A stretch of DNA of 64,000 nucleotides from Hymenobacter nivis (GCF_003149515.1 NZ_CP029145.1:3968001-4032000), one strand, 5' to 3'. Positions 35,924 to 44,462 are shown, numbered from the stretch's first letter. Translations and numbers: made by a program. Notes: generated by a model from the letters alone, not told the origin.

Positions 35924-38848
35924 ATGATGCGTCGTTTGTTGCTGGGGGCCCTGGGGGCCTTGTTGTTTGCCGGGGCCGCGGGGGCCCAGAGCCTGCCCGT
36001 CATCGCCCAGAACCCGCCTGACCTGCGCTGGCGTGAGCTGCGCACGCCGCACTTCCAGGTGCTGTACCCGGCGGGGCTGGACGCGGCGGCGCAGCGCACG
36101 GCCGGCCGGCTGGAGGCCGTGCACGGGCCCGATGGGGCCACGCTGGGCGTGCAGGCCCGGCCCCTGGCGGTGGTGCTGCAAAACCAAACCACCGTCAGTA
36201 ATGGGTTCGTGACGTTTTTGCCGCGCCACGCTGAGTTTTTTACGACGCCTGAGCAGGGCCAGGGCCTGGGCACCGTGGACTGGCTCGACGGGCTGGTGGT
36301 GCATGAGTTCCGGCACGTGAACCAGTTCGATAAGGCGCGCCAGGGCGTGGGGCGCGTGCTGGGGCCCCTGCTCGGCGATGGGGCCCTGGGCGTGGCGGCA
36401 GTGGGCGTGCCGCAGTGGTTTTTCGAGGGCGACGCCGTGGGCACCGAAACCGCCCTCACGCGCAGCGGCCGCGGGCGCATCCCGTACTTTGGCCTGGGCC
36501 TGCGCACCAACTTGCTGAGCGGCAGGCGGTACAATTATCAAAAAGCGGTGAGCGGCTCGCTGCGCGACTACGTGCCCGACTGGTACGTGCTGGGCTATTT
36601 CATGACCTCGTACCTGAAAACCCACCGGGGCCCCGACGCCTGGGCCCGCGTGCTGGACGACTACTACCGCTTCCCATTCTACCCGTTCTCGTTCTCGAAC
36701 AGCCTGCGCCGCACCACCGGCCTGCGGGTGGAGGATCTGTACGATAGTACGATGGCCGAGCTCGACTCGACCTGGCGCGCTGAGCAAGCCGCCCGGCCCG
36801 CGCCCATGCCGGTGCGCGAGCTGGCCGGGCAGGCCGATACGCGCATCTTCACGCAGTACCAGTTTCCGCAATATGTGACCGACAGTACAGTGCTGGCCCT
36901 GAAAAGCGGTTTAGATAATATCCCGCAGCTGGTGCTGCTGGGCCGCCACGGGCGCGAGCGGAAGCTGTTCACGCCGGGGCTGATTAACATTCCCGAGCAG
37001 CTTTCGGTGGGCGGCGGGGCCTTGGTGTGGCCCGAGTTCCGGCAGCAGCCGCGCTGGGGGCAGCGGGTGTTTTCAGAGCTGAAAATCCTGGACCTGGCCA
37101 CCGGCCGGGTGCGCGCCGTGGGCCGGGGCGGGCGTTATGCCGCCGCCGCGCTTTCGCCTGACGGCCGCCGCCTGGTGGCCGTGCGTACCGATGAAAGCTA
37201 CCACCACGCGCTGGTGGTGCTCGACGCCCGCTCCGGGGCCCTCATCCAAACCCTGCCCAACCCGCGCAACGACTTCTACCAGCAGCCGCGCTGGCTACCC
37301 GACGGCCGCCGCGTGGTGGCCGTGGTGCTGCGCGCCGCCGGCAAAACCCTGGAAATCATCGACCCCGCCACCGGCGCTACTCAGCCCCTGCTGCCCGTGG
37401 CTAACGTGAACCTGACCAATCCCCAGCCCTGGGGCGACTACGTGCTGTACAATTCGCCGCAGTCGGGGGTGGATAATATTTACGCCGTCAGCCTGAAAAA
37501 CGGCTTGACTTACCAAGTCACCAACCGGCCCTTTGGGGCCTACCACGCGGCCGTTTCGCCCGATGGCCGCACCCTGGCCCTGCACGACTACCGCGCCACC
37601 GGGGCCCGCATCGTCGAGCTGCCCCTCGACCCCGCCACCTGGACCGCCCTGGGGGCCCCCGCCACCGCCGACGCGCCGGGGCCCTACGCCGCCGCCCTGG
37701 CCGCCGGCGAGCCGTCGGGGCCCCGCATCGCGGCGCTGCTGGCCTCGCCCGATTCGAGCGGGCCGCGCTACGGGGTGCGGCGCTACCGGCCGCTGGCCCA
37801 CGCGTTCCGGATATTCGGCTACGGCGTGGTGCAGAGCCCGGCCGGCAATGCGGTGAGCGTGGGCGTGCGCTCGCAGGATTTTCTGAGCACCACCCAGGCC
37901 TTCGCCGGCCTGAGCTACGACCAGACGGAGCGCACCTTCGCTGGCACTGGGGCCCTAAGCTACCAGGGCCGCTTCCCGGTGCTCGACGTGGAGGCAAGCT
38001 ACGGCGGCCGCAACTCGACGCGCTATTTCGACCGGGCCGCACCGCTCGACAGCCTGCGCCCGGCCCGCTGGCAGTACGCCCGGGTGCTGGCCGGCGTGCG
38101 GGTGCCGCTGGTGCTCACCCGCTCGAAGTACTTGCAGGCCCTCACGCTGGGGGCCTACTACCTGCACGAGCGGGTGTACAACTACCCCGCCACCCTGCGC
38201 AACCGCGACGAAACGGGCCCCACCACGCCGCTCCACGCCCTCCAAACCTACCTCTCCTACGCGAGCCAGCTCAAGCAAAGCGCCCGCGACGTGGCCCCCC
38301 GCGGCGGGGCCACGCTGCTGGCCACCTACCGCACCACGCCTTTCGGCACGGCCTTGCAGGCCAGCCAAATAGGGGCCCAGGCGGCCGTGTACCTGCCCGG
38401 CCTGGCTCCCCACCACGCCCTGCGGCTGCGCGCCGGCTACCAGTACCAGCAGCAAGGCCAGTACAATTTCACGGCCGCCATTTCGTACCCGCGGGCCGAA
38501 ACCAGCTACCTCAGCTTCGACCGCCTCGCCGCCGCCAGCGCCGACTACAACCTGCCCCTGGCCTTCGTGCACTGGTCGGTGGGCCGGGTGCTGTACGTGC
38601 AGCGCCTGCGGGCCGACCTATTCGTCGACGTGGCCCGCGGCAGTAGCCTGGTAACAACGGTGCCCGTGAACGGCCCGCCCGTGCGCACCCCCGCCACCCA
38701 GGACTTCCGCAACGGCGGTGCCGACCTGCTGGCCCTCTTCAACGTCTTCCACCTGCGCACGCCCGTCGAAGCCGGCGTGCGCATTGCCTACAGCAGCTAT
38801 TTGCAGCGCGTAGTGGTGCAAACGCTGGCGTTTAATGTGCGGCTGTGA
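35924..38848 (+). CDS. Peptidase-MA-like, propeller and outer-membrane barrel fusion
   Basis: 974 residues with a signal peptide (ALLFAGAAGAQ). Residues about 35-290 hold a gluzincin-like site: VVHEFRHVNQF supplies HExxH, and the downstream WFFEGDAV glutamate is the expected third ligand, as in peptidase MA-like proteins. Residues about 300-620 carry TolB/WD40-like blades (LSPDGRRLVAVR, LDARSGALIQ, VSPDGRTLALHD). The C-terminal 320 residues alternate like an outer-membrane barrel and end in FNVRL. It would display a protease or binding module at the outer membrane. This architecture is uncharacterised to my knowledge. Confidence 0.8.
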   Translation: MMRRLLLGALGALLFAGAAGAQSLPVIAQNPPDLRWRELRTPHFQVLYPAGLDAAAQRTAGRLEAVHGPDGATLGVQARPLAVVLQNQTTVSNGFVTFLPRHAEFFTTPEQGQGLGTVDWLDGLVVHEFRHVNQFDKARQGVGRVLGPLLGDGALGVAAVGVPQWFFEGDAVGTETALTRSGRGRIPYFGLGLRTNLLSGRRYNYQKAVSGSLRDYVPDWYVLGYFMTSYLKTHRGPDAWARVLDDYYRFPFYPFSFSNSLRRTTGLRVEDLYDSTMAELDSTWRAEQAARPAPMPVRELAGQADTRIFTQYQFPQYVTDSTVLALKSGLDNIPQLVLLGRHGRERKLFTPGLINIPEQLSVGGGALVWPEFRQQPRWGQRVFSELKILDLATGRVRAVGRGGRYAAAALSPDGRRLVAVRTDESYHHALVVLDARSGALIQTLPNPRNDFYQQPRWLPDGRRVVAVVLRAAGKTLEIIDPATGATQPLLPVANVNLTNPQPWGDYVLYNSPQSGVDNIYAVSLKNGLTYQVTNRPFGAYHAAVSPDGRTLALHDYRATGARIVELPLDPATWTALGAPATADAPGPYAAALAAGEPSGPRIAALLASPDSSGPRYGVRRYRPLAHAFRIFGYGVVQSPAGNAVSVGVRSQDFLSTTQAFAGLSYDQTERTFAGTGALSYQGRFPVLDVEASYGGRNSTRYFDRAAPLDSLRPARWQYARVLAGVRVPLVLTRSKYLQALTLGAYYLHERVYNYPATLRNRDETGPTTPLHALQTYLSYASQLKQSARDVAPRGGATLLATYRTTPFGTALQASQIGAQAAVYLPGLAPHHALRLRAGYQYQQQGQYNFTAAISYPRAETSYLSFDRLAAASADYNLPLAFVHWSVGRVLYVQRLRADLFVDVARGSSLVTTVPVNGPPVRTPATQDFRNGGADLLALFNVFHLRTPVEAGVRIAYSSYLQRVVVQTLAFNVRL

Positions 38849-38908
38849 GGTAGGGTGGGGGCCCCGTTCAATGAGGCGCTTCGTTGCCCAGGGCCCCCAA
38901 CCTGACCC

Positions 38909-39649
38909 CTACCGCACGTGCTTAATATCGTCGTTGTCCTCACCGCGGCGGGGGTTGGTGAGGCGGCCGTTGCCTTTGTAGCGCAGGTCGGAGCCGCCCG
39001 AGGCGTTGGCGGTCAGCTCGCCGTCCACCCACACGTCGGCGTCGGAGCCGCCGCTGGCGCTGATGGTGGCTATGGTGCTTTGCAGGCCGAAGCCGTGGTA
39101 GTCGGAGCCGCCGCTGAAGCGCATGTCCTGCCGCTCGACCTTGCCGGTCAGCGTTACATCGGAGCCGCCCGATGATTCGGCGCGTACCGTTTTGGCCTGC
39201 AAGGCCAGCGTCACGTCGGAGCCGCCGCTGGCCTGGATGCTGAAGTCGTCGGCCGAAAGCGGGGTTTGGCCGTGGGCGTCGGCCCCGCCGCTCAGCGCGA
39301 GGCCCGTCAGGCGCGGGGCCGTGATATACACCCGCACGCTGCGCTGCCGGCCGCTCAGACCGTTCCACGAAGTCATTTTTTGCCACGAGAAACCCTGCTC
39401 CCAGTGGATGGACAAGGTGCCGTTGCGCACCTCCGTCACGATGTGGGGCAGGGCGTCGGGCATGGCCTCCACCGCCACGGCCGCCGCGGGGCCCTGCGTG
39501 AGGTACACGTCGATGCCGCCGCTGGATTCGACCTGCTGGAAGCCGCCGCTGACCGGGCGCGCCTGCCGCTGCTGAGCCAGCGCGCCGGTGGTGGCAAGGG
39601 CCACGGCCACAGCCGTGCCAAATAGGCGGGTAAGGGGAGAAGTAGCCAT
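38909..39649 (-). CDS. Head-GIN domain (DUF2807) exported protein
   Basis: 246 residues with a signal peptide ending near ALAQ. The DUF2807-type repeated strands feature recurring SGGSD/SGGAD turns (five or more: ASGGSDVTL, SSGGSDVTL, FSGGSDYHG, ASGGSDADV, ASGGSDLRY), forming a beta-helix-like head. The family is widespread in Bacteroidetes as putative surface or periplasmic adhesion proteins with unknown ligand. The end (RRGEDNDDIKHVR) is charged. It is convergent with the barrel gene. Confidence 0.88.
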   Translation of the reverse strand: MATSPLTRLFGTAVAVALATTGALAQQRQARPVSGGFQQVESSGGIDVYLTQGPAAAVAVEAMPDALPHIVTEVRNGTLSIHWEQGFSWQKMTSWNGLSGRQRSVRVYITAPRLTGLALSGGADAHGQTPLSADDFSIQASGGSDVTLALQAKTVRAESSGGSDVTLTGKVERQDMRFSGGSDYHGFGLQSTIATISASGGSDADVWVDGELTANASGGSDLRYKGNGRLTNPRRGEDNDDIKHVR

Positions 39650-39829
39650 GCGAAAGGGTTGATTAGTAAGGCGTGAGCAGCAGGTAAGGTATGGGGTTTG
39701 GCGATGGCTACCGCCGCTGGGGCCCCGGCGTTACAAGGGCCCCAAAATATATTTCCGGCTGGATCCGAAACGAGCTCCGGGGCCCCGCCCCGCCAAACGG
39801 CCTTACTTTGTAAAAAAGCCATTCCCCCT

Positions 39830-41101
39830 ATGCCTGCTCCTGCGAACGCGCCGGCCGTGCCCCGCCTCACCTATCTGCGCATCAAAAATTACCGCGCCCT
39901 GCGCGACGTGGAATTCCGCGACCTCACCCCGCTCAGCGTGTTCATCGGCCCCAACGGCAGCGGCAAATCCACGGTGCTAAAAGCGCTGGCTTTTTTAGCA
40001 GAAGCGGTGAGCGGGAATTTGGAAAAAGCATGGGAAAGTGAAGATAGATTTAAAGGTATGCTGACGCGGGGAATTAATGATGACATTGTGTTCGAATTAG
40101 AATTCCAAGAGTTATTAACTAAAAAAACGATTTTTTATAGTCTTATCGTACGAGAATTAAATGGTAAAATATTTGTCGTCAAAGAGATTCTAGCTGAAAG
40201 AGATAAATTAGGTAGACTCGATTTGACATTCATATATGAATTAATTAATTTACAAACTCAAACTTCTAATTTTAAGGTTACAAGTAGAGAATCAGTTAAA
40301 AAGACAACCACTAAGAATCCCTTTGGTGTTGGCATAGGAACCCATATTAGTGGATCTTCACATGGGAAATCAGAGTCTCAAATAGATTTTTTATCTTCAA
40401 TCGAGAGCCCTCTGAAAAATCAAGCGGCTGCTTTTATTGCATTTATAATATCATACCGCTACGTTCACCTCACCGACGATCACCTAAAAGGCTACTCTGA
40501 CAAGGGGCCCCGGGAGCGGCTTTCCGCCAATGGCGACAACCTGCCCAATGTGCTCTATTACCTGCACCTCAAGCACCCCGAGGTGCTGGCAAAAATTACG
40601 GCGCAAATGCGGCGCTGGGTGCCGGCGCTGGCCGACATTGTGCCGGAAATAACCTCCGACGAGCGGCTGCTGCTGCGCTTCAAGGACACGCCGTTTGAGA
40701 AGCCGCTGCCGGCCCAGTACATGTCGGACGGCACCATGCGGCTGGCCGCCTTGCTCACGCTACTCTACGAGCCCGACGCCACCGGCTTGCTGGGCATCGA
40801 GGAGCCCGAAAACGAGCTGCACCCGCAGCTGTTAACCCGGTTGGCGGAAGAACTAATTAAGGCCACCGAAACGCGGCAATTGCTGGTGGCCACGCACTCG
40901 CCGGCCCTGCTGAATGCCCTGGAGCCCGAGCAGGTTTGGATTTTGCACCGGGGCCCCGACGGCTACACGCAGGCCACGCGCACGGCTGATATTCCGCACG
41001 TCAAGGAAATGGTGGAGGACGGTTCGCCGCTGGGTTATTTGTGGACGAGCAATTCTTTCATAGTGGGTAACCCGCTTGCTGCCGCGCCCGATGCACGTTG
41101 A
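39830..41101 (+). CDS. AAA ATPase (AAA_21/OLD-like) with AT-rich core
   Basis: 423 residues from ATG 39830. The Walker A motif GPNGSGKST is at residues 40-48, with the Walker B/signature LLGIEEPENELHPQ near 325 and a switch histidine in VATHSPALL near 350: an SMC/OLD-type nucleotide-binding fold. Residues about 60-208 (40010-40455), the variable insertion between the ATPase halves, are encoded by DNA of only about 28% GC at its centre, whereas the flanks exceed 60%. The stop overlaps the next gene's start by 11 bases, so the two are translationally coupled. ATPases paired with DUF4276/RloB-type proteins are proposed antiphage or DNA-processing systems. Confidence 0.85.
   Translation: MPAPANAPAVPRLTYLRIKNYRALRDVEFRDLTPLSVFIGPNGSGKSTVLKALAFLAEAVSGNLEKAWESEDRFKGMLTRGINDDIVFELEFQELLTKKTIFYSLIVRELNGKIFVVKEILAERDKLGRLDLTFIYELINLQTQTSNFKVTSRESVKKTTTKNPFGVGIGTHISGSSHGKSESQIDFLSSIESPLKNQAAAFIAFIISYRYVHLTDDHLKGYSDKGPRERLSANGDNLPNVLYYLHLKHPEVLAKITAQMRRWVPALADIVPEITSDERLLLRFKDTPFEKPLPAQYMSDGTMRLAALLTLLYEPDATGLLGIEEPENELHPQLLTRLAEELIKATETRQLLVATHSPALLNALEPEQVWILHRGPDGYTQATRTADIPHVKEMVEDGSPLGYLWTSNSFIVGNPLAAAPDAR
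40010..40455. other. Sharp low-GC segment inside the AAA ATPase gene
   Basis: By direct count, 66 of the 240 bases in 40081-40320 are G or C (28%). The bases before 40000 and after 40470 return to the window's normal high GC. The reading frame is continuous throughout. The segment corresponds to the region between Walker A and Walker B, typically the specificity insertion. Confidence 0.9.
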
Positions 41102-41693
41102 GTTTTTGCTGGAAGAAGAATCGGCCGAAGCGGCCCTGCGCGTCCTGGGGCCCCGGTTGCTGCCCAATTGTACGTTTCAGTTCATTCCGCACCAAGGCAA
41201 AGACGATTTGCTGAAGCGCCTGCCGGGGCGGCTGAAAACGTACGCCCGGCGGCTACCTACCGAGCCGGAGCTACGGGTCGTCGTGCTGATGGATGCGGAC
41301 GCGAACTGCCGCGCCCGTAAGCAAACCCTGGAACGGCTGGTGGCCGAGGCCGGAATAACGACGAAAACCGCCGCCGCCGCGGGCCAACCGTTTCAAGTAA
41401 TCACGCGCTTGGCCGTGACGGAGTTAGAAGCGTGGTTTCTGGGCGACCCGGACGCCATCCAGGCAGCGTACAGCCGTGTGCATCCGAACCATTTCAAAGG
41501 TATTCACACCGTGCCCGACGAAATACCCGACGCCTGGGAAACCCTGTGGCGGGTGCTACAGCGCGCCAACCTGTACCCCACCGGCAAGGCCAAAGTGGAA
41601 TGGGCCGAAACCATCGCCCCGCACCTCGACCCAGCCCGCAACACCTCCGCCAGCTTCCGGGGTTTCTGCGCGGGGCTGGGGGCCCTGCGCTAG
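41091..41693 (+). CDS. DUF4276 family TOPRIM-like protein
   Basis: 200 residues from ATG 41091, overlapping the ATPase gene by 11 bp. Acidic residues at E8-E10 (FLLEEES) and D68/D70 (VVVLMDADANC) give the E...DxD pattern of TOPRIM-like metal-binding nucleases. The ITRLAVTELEAWFLGD segment is characteristic of DUF4276/RloB relatives. It likely forms an effector with the ATPase (inference). It is GC-rich, unlike the ATPase core. No phage-derived genes are adjacent apart from the IS630 element. Confidence 0.82.
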   Translation: MHVEFLLEEESAEAALRVLGPRLLPNCTFQFIPHQGKDDLLKRLPGRLKTYARRLPTEPELRVVVLMDADANCRARKQTLERLVAEAGITTKTAAAAGQPFQVITRLAVTELEAWFLGDPDAIQAAYSRVHPNHFKGIHTVPDEIPDAWETLWRVLQRANLYPTGKAKVEWAETIAPHLDPARNTSASFRGFCAGLGALR

Positions 41694-41728
41694 CTCCTCA
41701 CTTCTTGAACCAGGCCAGCAAACCGGGC

Positions 41729-42385
41729 TTATAGGAGCTGCCGATGGGCAGCGCGCTGCCCATCGGCCAGCACCACTTGCTCGGGCTGGAGCAGCTTAAT
41801 GTGGGCCCCGGCCACGATGAACGAGCGGTGCACGCGCACGAACCGCCCGCCCAGGGTTTCGGCCATTTCCTTCATGGTTTCGTGCAACAGGTGGGTTTTG
41901 GCGGCCGTCACCAGCTTCACGTAGTCCTTGCAGCCTTCCACGTAGAGGATGTCGCGGTGCGGTATTTTCAGCAGGCCGCGGGCGTCCTTCACCAGCACGT
42001 GGGCCTCTTCGGGAGCGGCGGGCGGGGCGGGCTGGGCGCGGGCCACGGCCTTCAAAAACCGCTCGTAGCTGAAGGGCTTGAGCAGGTAGTCGAGCACGGC
42101 CAGCTCGTAGCCCTCGCAGGCGTACTCGCGGTAGGCGGTGGTGAGGATGGTTTTGGGCGGGCTTTTGAGAGCGCGCAGGAAGCTCAGGCCATTCATCAGC
42201 GGCATCTCAATGTCGAGAAACAGCAGGTCGACGGGGTGCTGCGTGAGGTGCTCGTGGGCCTCCATGGCGTGGCGGCAGGTGCCGGCCAGCGCCAGGCCGG
42301 GCGTCTGGTCGATGAACTGGGCGAGCACTTGGTGGGCCAGCGGCTCGTCATCAACAACAAGGCAGCGAAGGGTGGGGGCGGTCAT
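41729..42385 (-). CDS. LytTR response regulator with a frameshifted C-terminus
   Basis: The present frame gives 218 residues from ATG 42385. A receiver domain (phospho-acceptor D58 in LLFLDIEMP) is followed by a LytTR DNA-binding domain (ILYVEGCKDYVKL, VRVHRSFIV). The frame ends ADGQRAAHRQLL, but the next frame continues with SALPIGSSYKPGLLAWFKK and a stop at 41698-41700, the expected end of a LytTR domain. One extra G in GATGGGCAGC (near 41760) therefore truncates and scrambles the last strand. The gene may be non-functional. Its usual partner, a membrane histidine kinase, is absent; the upstream neighbour is a broken repeat and an IS element. Confidence 0.85.
   Translation of the reverse strand: MTAPTLRCLVVDDEPLAHQVLAQFIDQTPGLALAGTCRHAMEAHEHLTQHPVDLLFLDIEMPLMNGLSFLRALKSPPKTILTTAYREYACEGYELAVLDYLLKPFSYERFLKAVARAQPAPPAAPEEAHVLVKDARGLLKIPHRDILYVEGCKDYVKLVTAAKTHLLHETMKEMAETLGGRFVRVHRSFIVAGAHIKLLQPEQVVLADGQRAAHRQLL
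41740..41767. repeat. Perfect 28-bp palindrome at the LytTR frameshift
   Basis: GCCGATGGGCAGCG and its complement CGCTGCCCATCGGC abut exactly, with no loop. Removing the one extra base that causes the LytTR frameshift would leave an imperfect palindrome with a one-base bulge. Confidence 0.9.
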
Positions 42386-42441
42386 GGCTGGTTGTTCGTT
42401 GCTAGTTGTCAGTTGTCAGTTGTGCAGGAGGTCGTTAAGAC

Positions 42442-42480
42442 GTCATGCTGAGCGCAGCGGAGCGGAGTCGAAGCATCTCT
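42442..42480. repeat. Left half of palindrome family B, cut at the IS630 element
   Basis: gtcatgctgagcgcagcgga followed by gcggagtcgaagcatctct is a family B left arm. The matching right arm is missing; the sequence instead continues 10 bp to the IS630 left end at 42492. Confidence 0.75.
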
Positions 42481-42491
42481 AGCGCACACTA

Positions 42492-43594
42492 TACTCATCG
42501 CGAATTGGAATGCGAAAGGAGTCAACAAAAAGTACTAAACTTGTTTGATGAAGGTAAGCTTGAGCGCGCCGGAACGGGCGCAACTGCGGCAGTGGCAAAA
42601 GCAGCGGCGCGACAACGAGGGCAATGTGAAAGTCACGGTGGTGCTGATGCTCGATGCGGGCTGGCCCGTGAGCACCGTGGCCGAGACCCTGGGCCTGGAC
42701 GAGGCGACGGTTTACCGGTATGCCGCGGCTTTTGCCGAGTTGGGGCTGGCCCAGTACCTGGCCCACGAGCAGCCCGGCTACTGGGGCCTGCTGACCAGTG
42801 CCCAACTGGCCCACTTGTGCCGGGAAGTCAATACGCACCTCTACACGGATTGTAAAAACCTGCAAGACTGGCTGCGGCGCACCTATCAAGTGGCCTACTC
42901 GCGTTCGGGCCTGACGGACCTGCTGCACCGGCTAGGCTTCACCTACAAGCTGACTACGCCCGTGCCCTGCCAGGCCAATGCCGAGGCGCAGACCGATTTT
43001 CTGGACGAGTTGGCCGTGCGCGAAGCCCACGTCGAGCGGGGGGAGGCCGTGTTGTATTACGCCGATGCCGCCCACCCCACCCACAACACGCGCTGCACCC
43101 GCGCCTGGTGCGAGGTGGGCAAAGAACGCCCGCTGCTCACCGTCAGCGGGCGGGAACGGGTGAATCTGAACGCCGCGCTCAATGCTTACGACCCCACGCA
43201 GGTGCTGCTGGCTGAAACCAGCTGCGTCAACGCCCAAAGCACGCGGCGCTTGTACGAGCAGCTGCTGGCGGCGCACCCCGATAAGGCCCGTGTCTACGTC
43301 ATCTGTGACAACGCCCGCTACGACAAAAACAAGGAACTGCGGGCCTGGCTGGCTGATAAACTCATCTGCCAGGTGTTTCTACCGCCCTATTCGCCCAATC
43401 TGAACCTGATTGAGCGCTTCTGGAAATACCTGCGCCAGAAGATTATTAACACCACTTTCTATCGCACCAAGGGCCCGTTTCGCACCGCGGTGCTCGACTT
43501 CTTCGACCGACTCCCTGAGTTCGGAGACGACCTCGCGTCCCTGCTAACCCGTAAATTTCATATTCTTGACGCGCAGCCCACTTCGTGACGAGTA
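42492..43594 (+). mobile_element. IS630-family insertion sequence 1, complete
   Basis: The 1103-bp element has termini TACTCATCGCGAATTGG (left) and TACTCGTCACGAAGTGG (right, reversed), matching at 14 of 17 positions. It is flanked by TA at 42490-42491 and 43595-43596, the IS630/Tc1 target duplication. It holds one intact transposase gene. The right terminus matches the MITE at 59060-59191 over 15 consecutive bases. Confidence 0.9.
42548..43588 (+). CDS. IS630-family transposase, intact
   Basis: 346 residues from ATG 42548 (a TTG three bases upstream is in frame). The N-terminal helix-turn-helix region (WPVSTVAETLGLDEATVYRY) binds the ends. The DDE catalytic triad is in LYYADAAHPTHN, VICDNARYDKN and PNLNLIERFWKYLR. 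The frame is open throughout with no frameshift, so the element could be active and might mobilise the related MITE in trans. It ends 6 bp before the right terminus. Confidence 0.92.
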   Translation: MKVSLSAPERAQLRQWQKQRRDNEGNVKVTVVLMLDAGWPVSTVAETLGLDEATVYRYAAAFAELGLAQYLAHEQPGYWGLLTSAQLAHLCREVNTHLYTDCKNLQDWLRRTYQVAYSRSGLTDLLHRLGFTYKLTTPVPCQANAEAQTDFLDELAVREAHVERGEAVLYYADAAHPTHNTRCTRAWCEVGKERPLLTVSGRERVNLNAALNAYDPTQVLLAETSCVNAQSTRRLYEQLLAAHPDKARVYVICDNARYDKNKELRAWLADKLICQVFLPPYSPNLNLIERFWKYLRQKIINTTFYRTKGPFRTAVLDFFDRLPEFGDDLASLLTRKFHILDAQPTS

Positions 43595-44198
43595 TAGCTA
43601 CGGCTACCACACCGATGTGCTCATCGACACCTACACCAAGGACGACGCCACCCAAATCGTGGTCAACTCCTGCCAGAACTTCCGTAGCGCCAGCGAGCTG
43701 AACGCCACGATGACGCTGATGAAGCCCCTGCTGAACGACGAGTGGCAGACCGTGACCACCCTGGGCGCCACCTACGCCAAGGTGAACGCCGGCCCCTGGG
43801 CCCTGGGCCTGGGCGCCACCCGCCCCGCCGCCTTCCTCTCCACCAACCACACCCTGGTGCTGCCCCGCGGCTTCAAGGCCGAAGTGTCGGCCATGTACAT
43901 GTCGCCGATGACCTTCGGCGGGCTCGCCATCCGGGCCAGCTTCGTGAGCAGCGCCGGGGTGTCCAAAACGGTGCTGCACGGCACTGGCACGCTCACGCTC
44001 AACGTTACCGACCTTTTCAACACCCAGCAAAGCCGCTTCGACGTGCTCGCCGGCGGCGTCAATTCCTCCAACGTCACCAAAGCCGAAAGCCGCTTCATCA
44101 AGCTCGGCTTCAGCTACAAATTCGGCAACAAGAACGGGAAAGCCAGCCCGCGCCGCGACACCGGCACCGAGGCCGAGCGCGCCCGCATGGATAATTAG
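43595..44198 (+). pseudogene. C-terminal remnant of an outer-membrane beta-barrel (TonB receptor-like) gene
   Basis: About 200 residues of alternating barrel strands ending in TLNVTDLFNTQQSRF and SRFIKLGFSYKFGNKNG plus a charged tail: the end of an OMP_b-brl_3/TonB-dependent receptor-type protein that is normally 700-900 residues. Nothing of the N-terminus, plug or signal peptide remains. The fragment begins exactly at the IS630 right end and is open in frame with a TTG inside the IS, but it lacks export signals, so it is considered dead. The missing part was probably removed by an IS-associated deletion. Confidence 0.85.
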
Positions 44199-44252
44199 CA
44201 ACTGTTTACGAAGCACGCAAGGCAGGCCCCTGGGCAGCGTAACCTCTAGGCT

Positions 44253-44348
44253 GTCATGCTGAGCTTGTCGAAGCATCTCTCCCGCAGCAGTAACCCAATC
44301 GATTGGATTACTGCCGCGGGAGAGATGCTCCGACAAGCTCAGCATGAC
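44253..44348. repeat. Dispersed palindrome family B, complete copy with GAGCTTGTCG variant
   Basis: Arms gtcatgctgagcttgtcgaa... and its near complement ...gacaagctcagcatgac, with inner CTCTCCCGC/GCGGGAGAG stems and a loop around caatcgattg. It lies downstream of the barrel remnant. Confidence 0.88.
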
Positions 44349-44397
44349 TGTTCTATCGTAATGGTCTGGTTTGAATAATTATAAACCCCCAGGGGCC

Positions 44398-44446
44398 CAA
44401 CGCAAAAGCGGCCGCAGCTCCTGGAGCTGCGGCCGCTTTTGCGTTG
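44398..44446. terminator. Perfect 24-bp-arm hairpin, bidirectional terminator
   Basis: CAACGCAAAAGCGGCCGCAG and four further bases pair exactly with the reverse complement across a single central T (44422). AAAA and TTTT runs inside the arms allow termination both ways, serving the cold-shock gene (-). Confidence 0.85.
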
Positions 44447-44462
44447 AAAACCAACTGTATTC

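Noticed and set aside
40010..40455. Inserted mobile element within the AAA ATPase
   Set aside because: The reading frame continues without stops and there are no inverted ends or target duplication; it looks like a coding module of foreign composition.
43566..44198. Functional outer-membrane protein starting at TTG 43566
   Set aside because: The first ten residues come from the IS end and there is no signal peptide; only the C-terminal strands of a large receptor remain.
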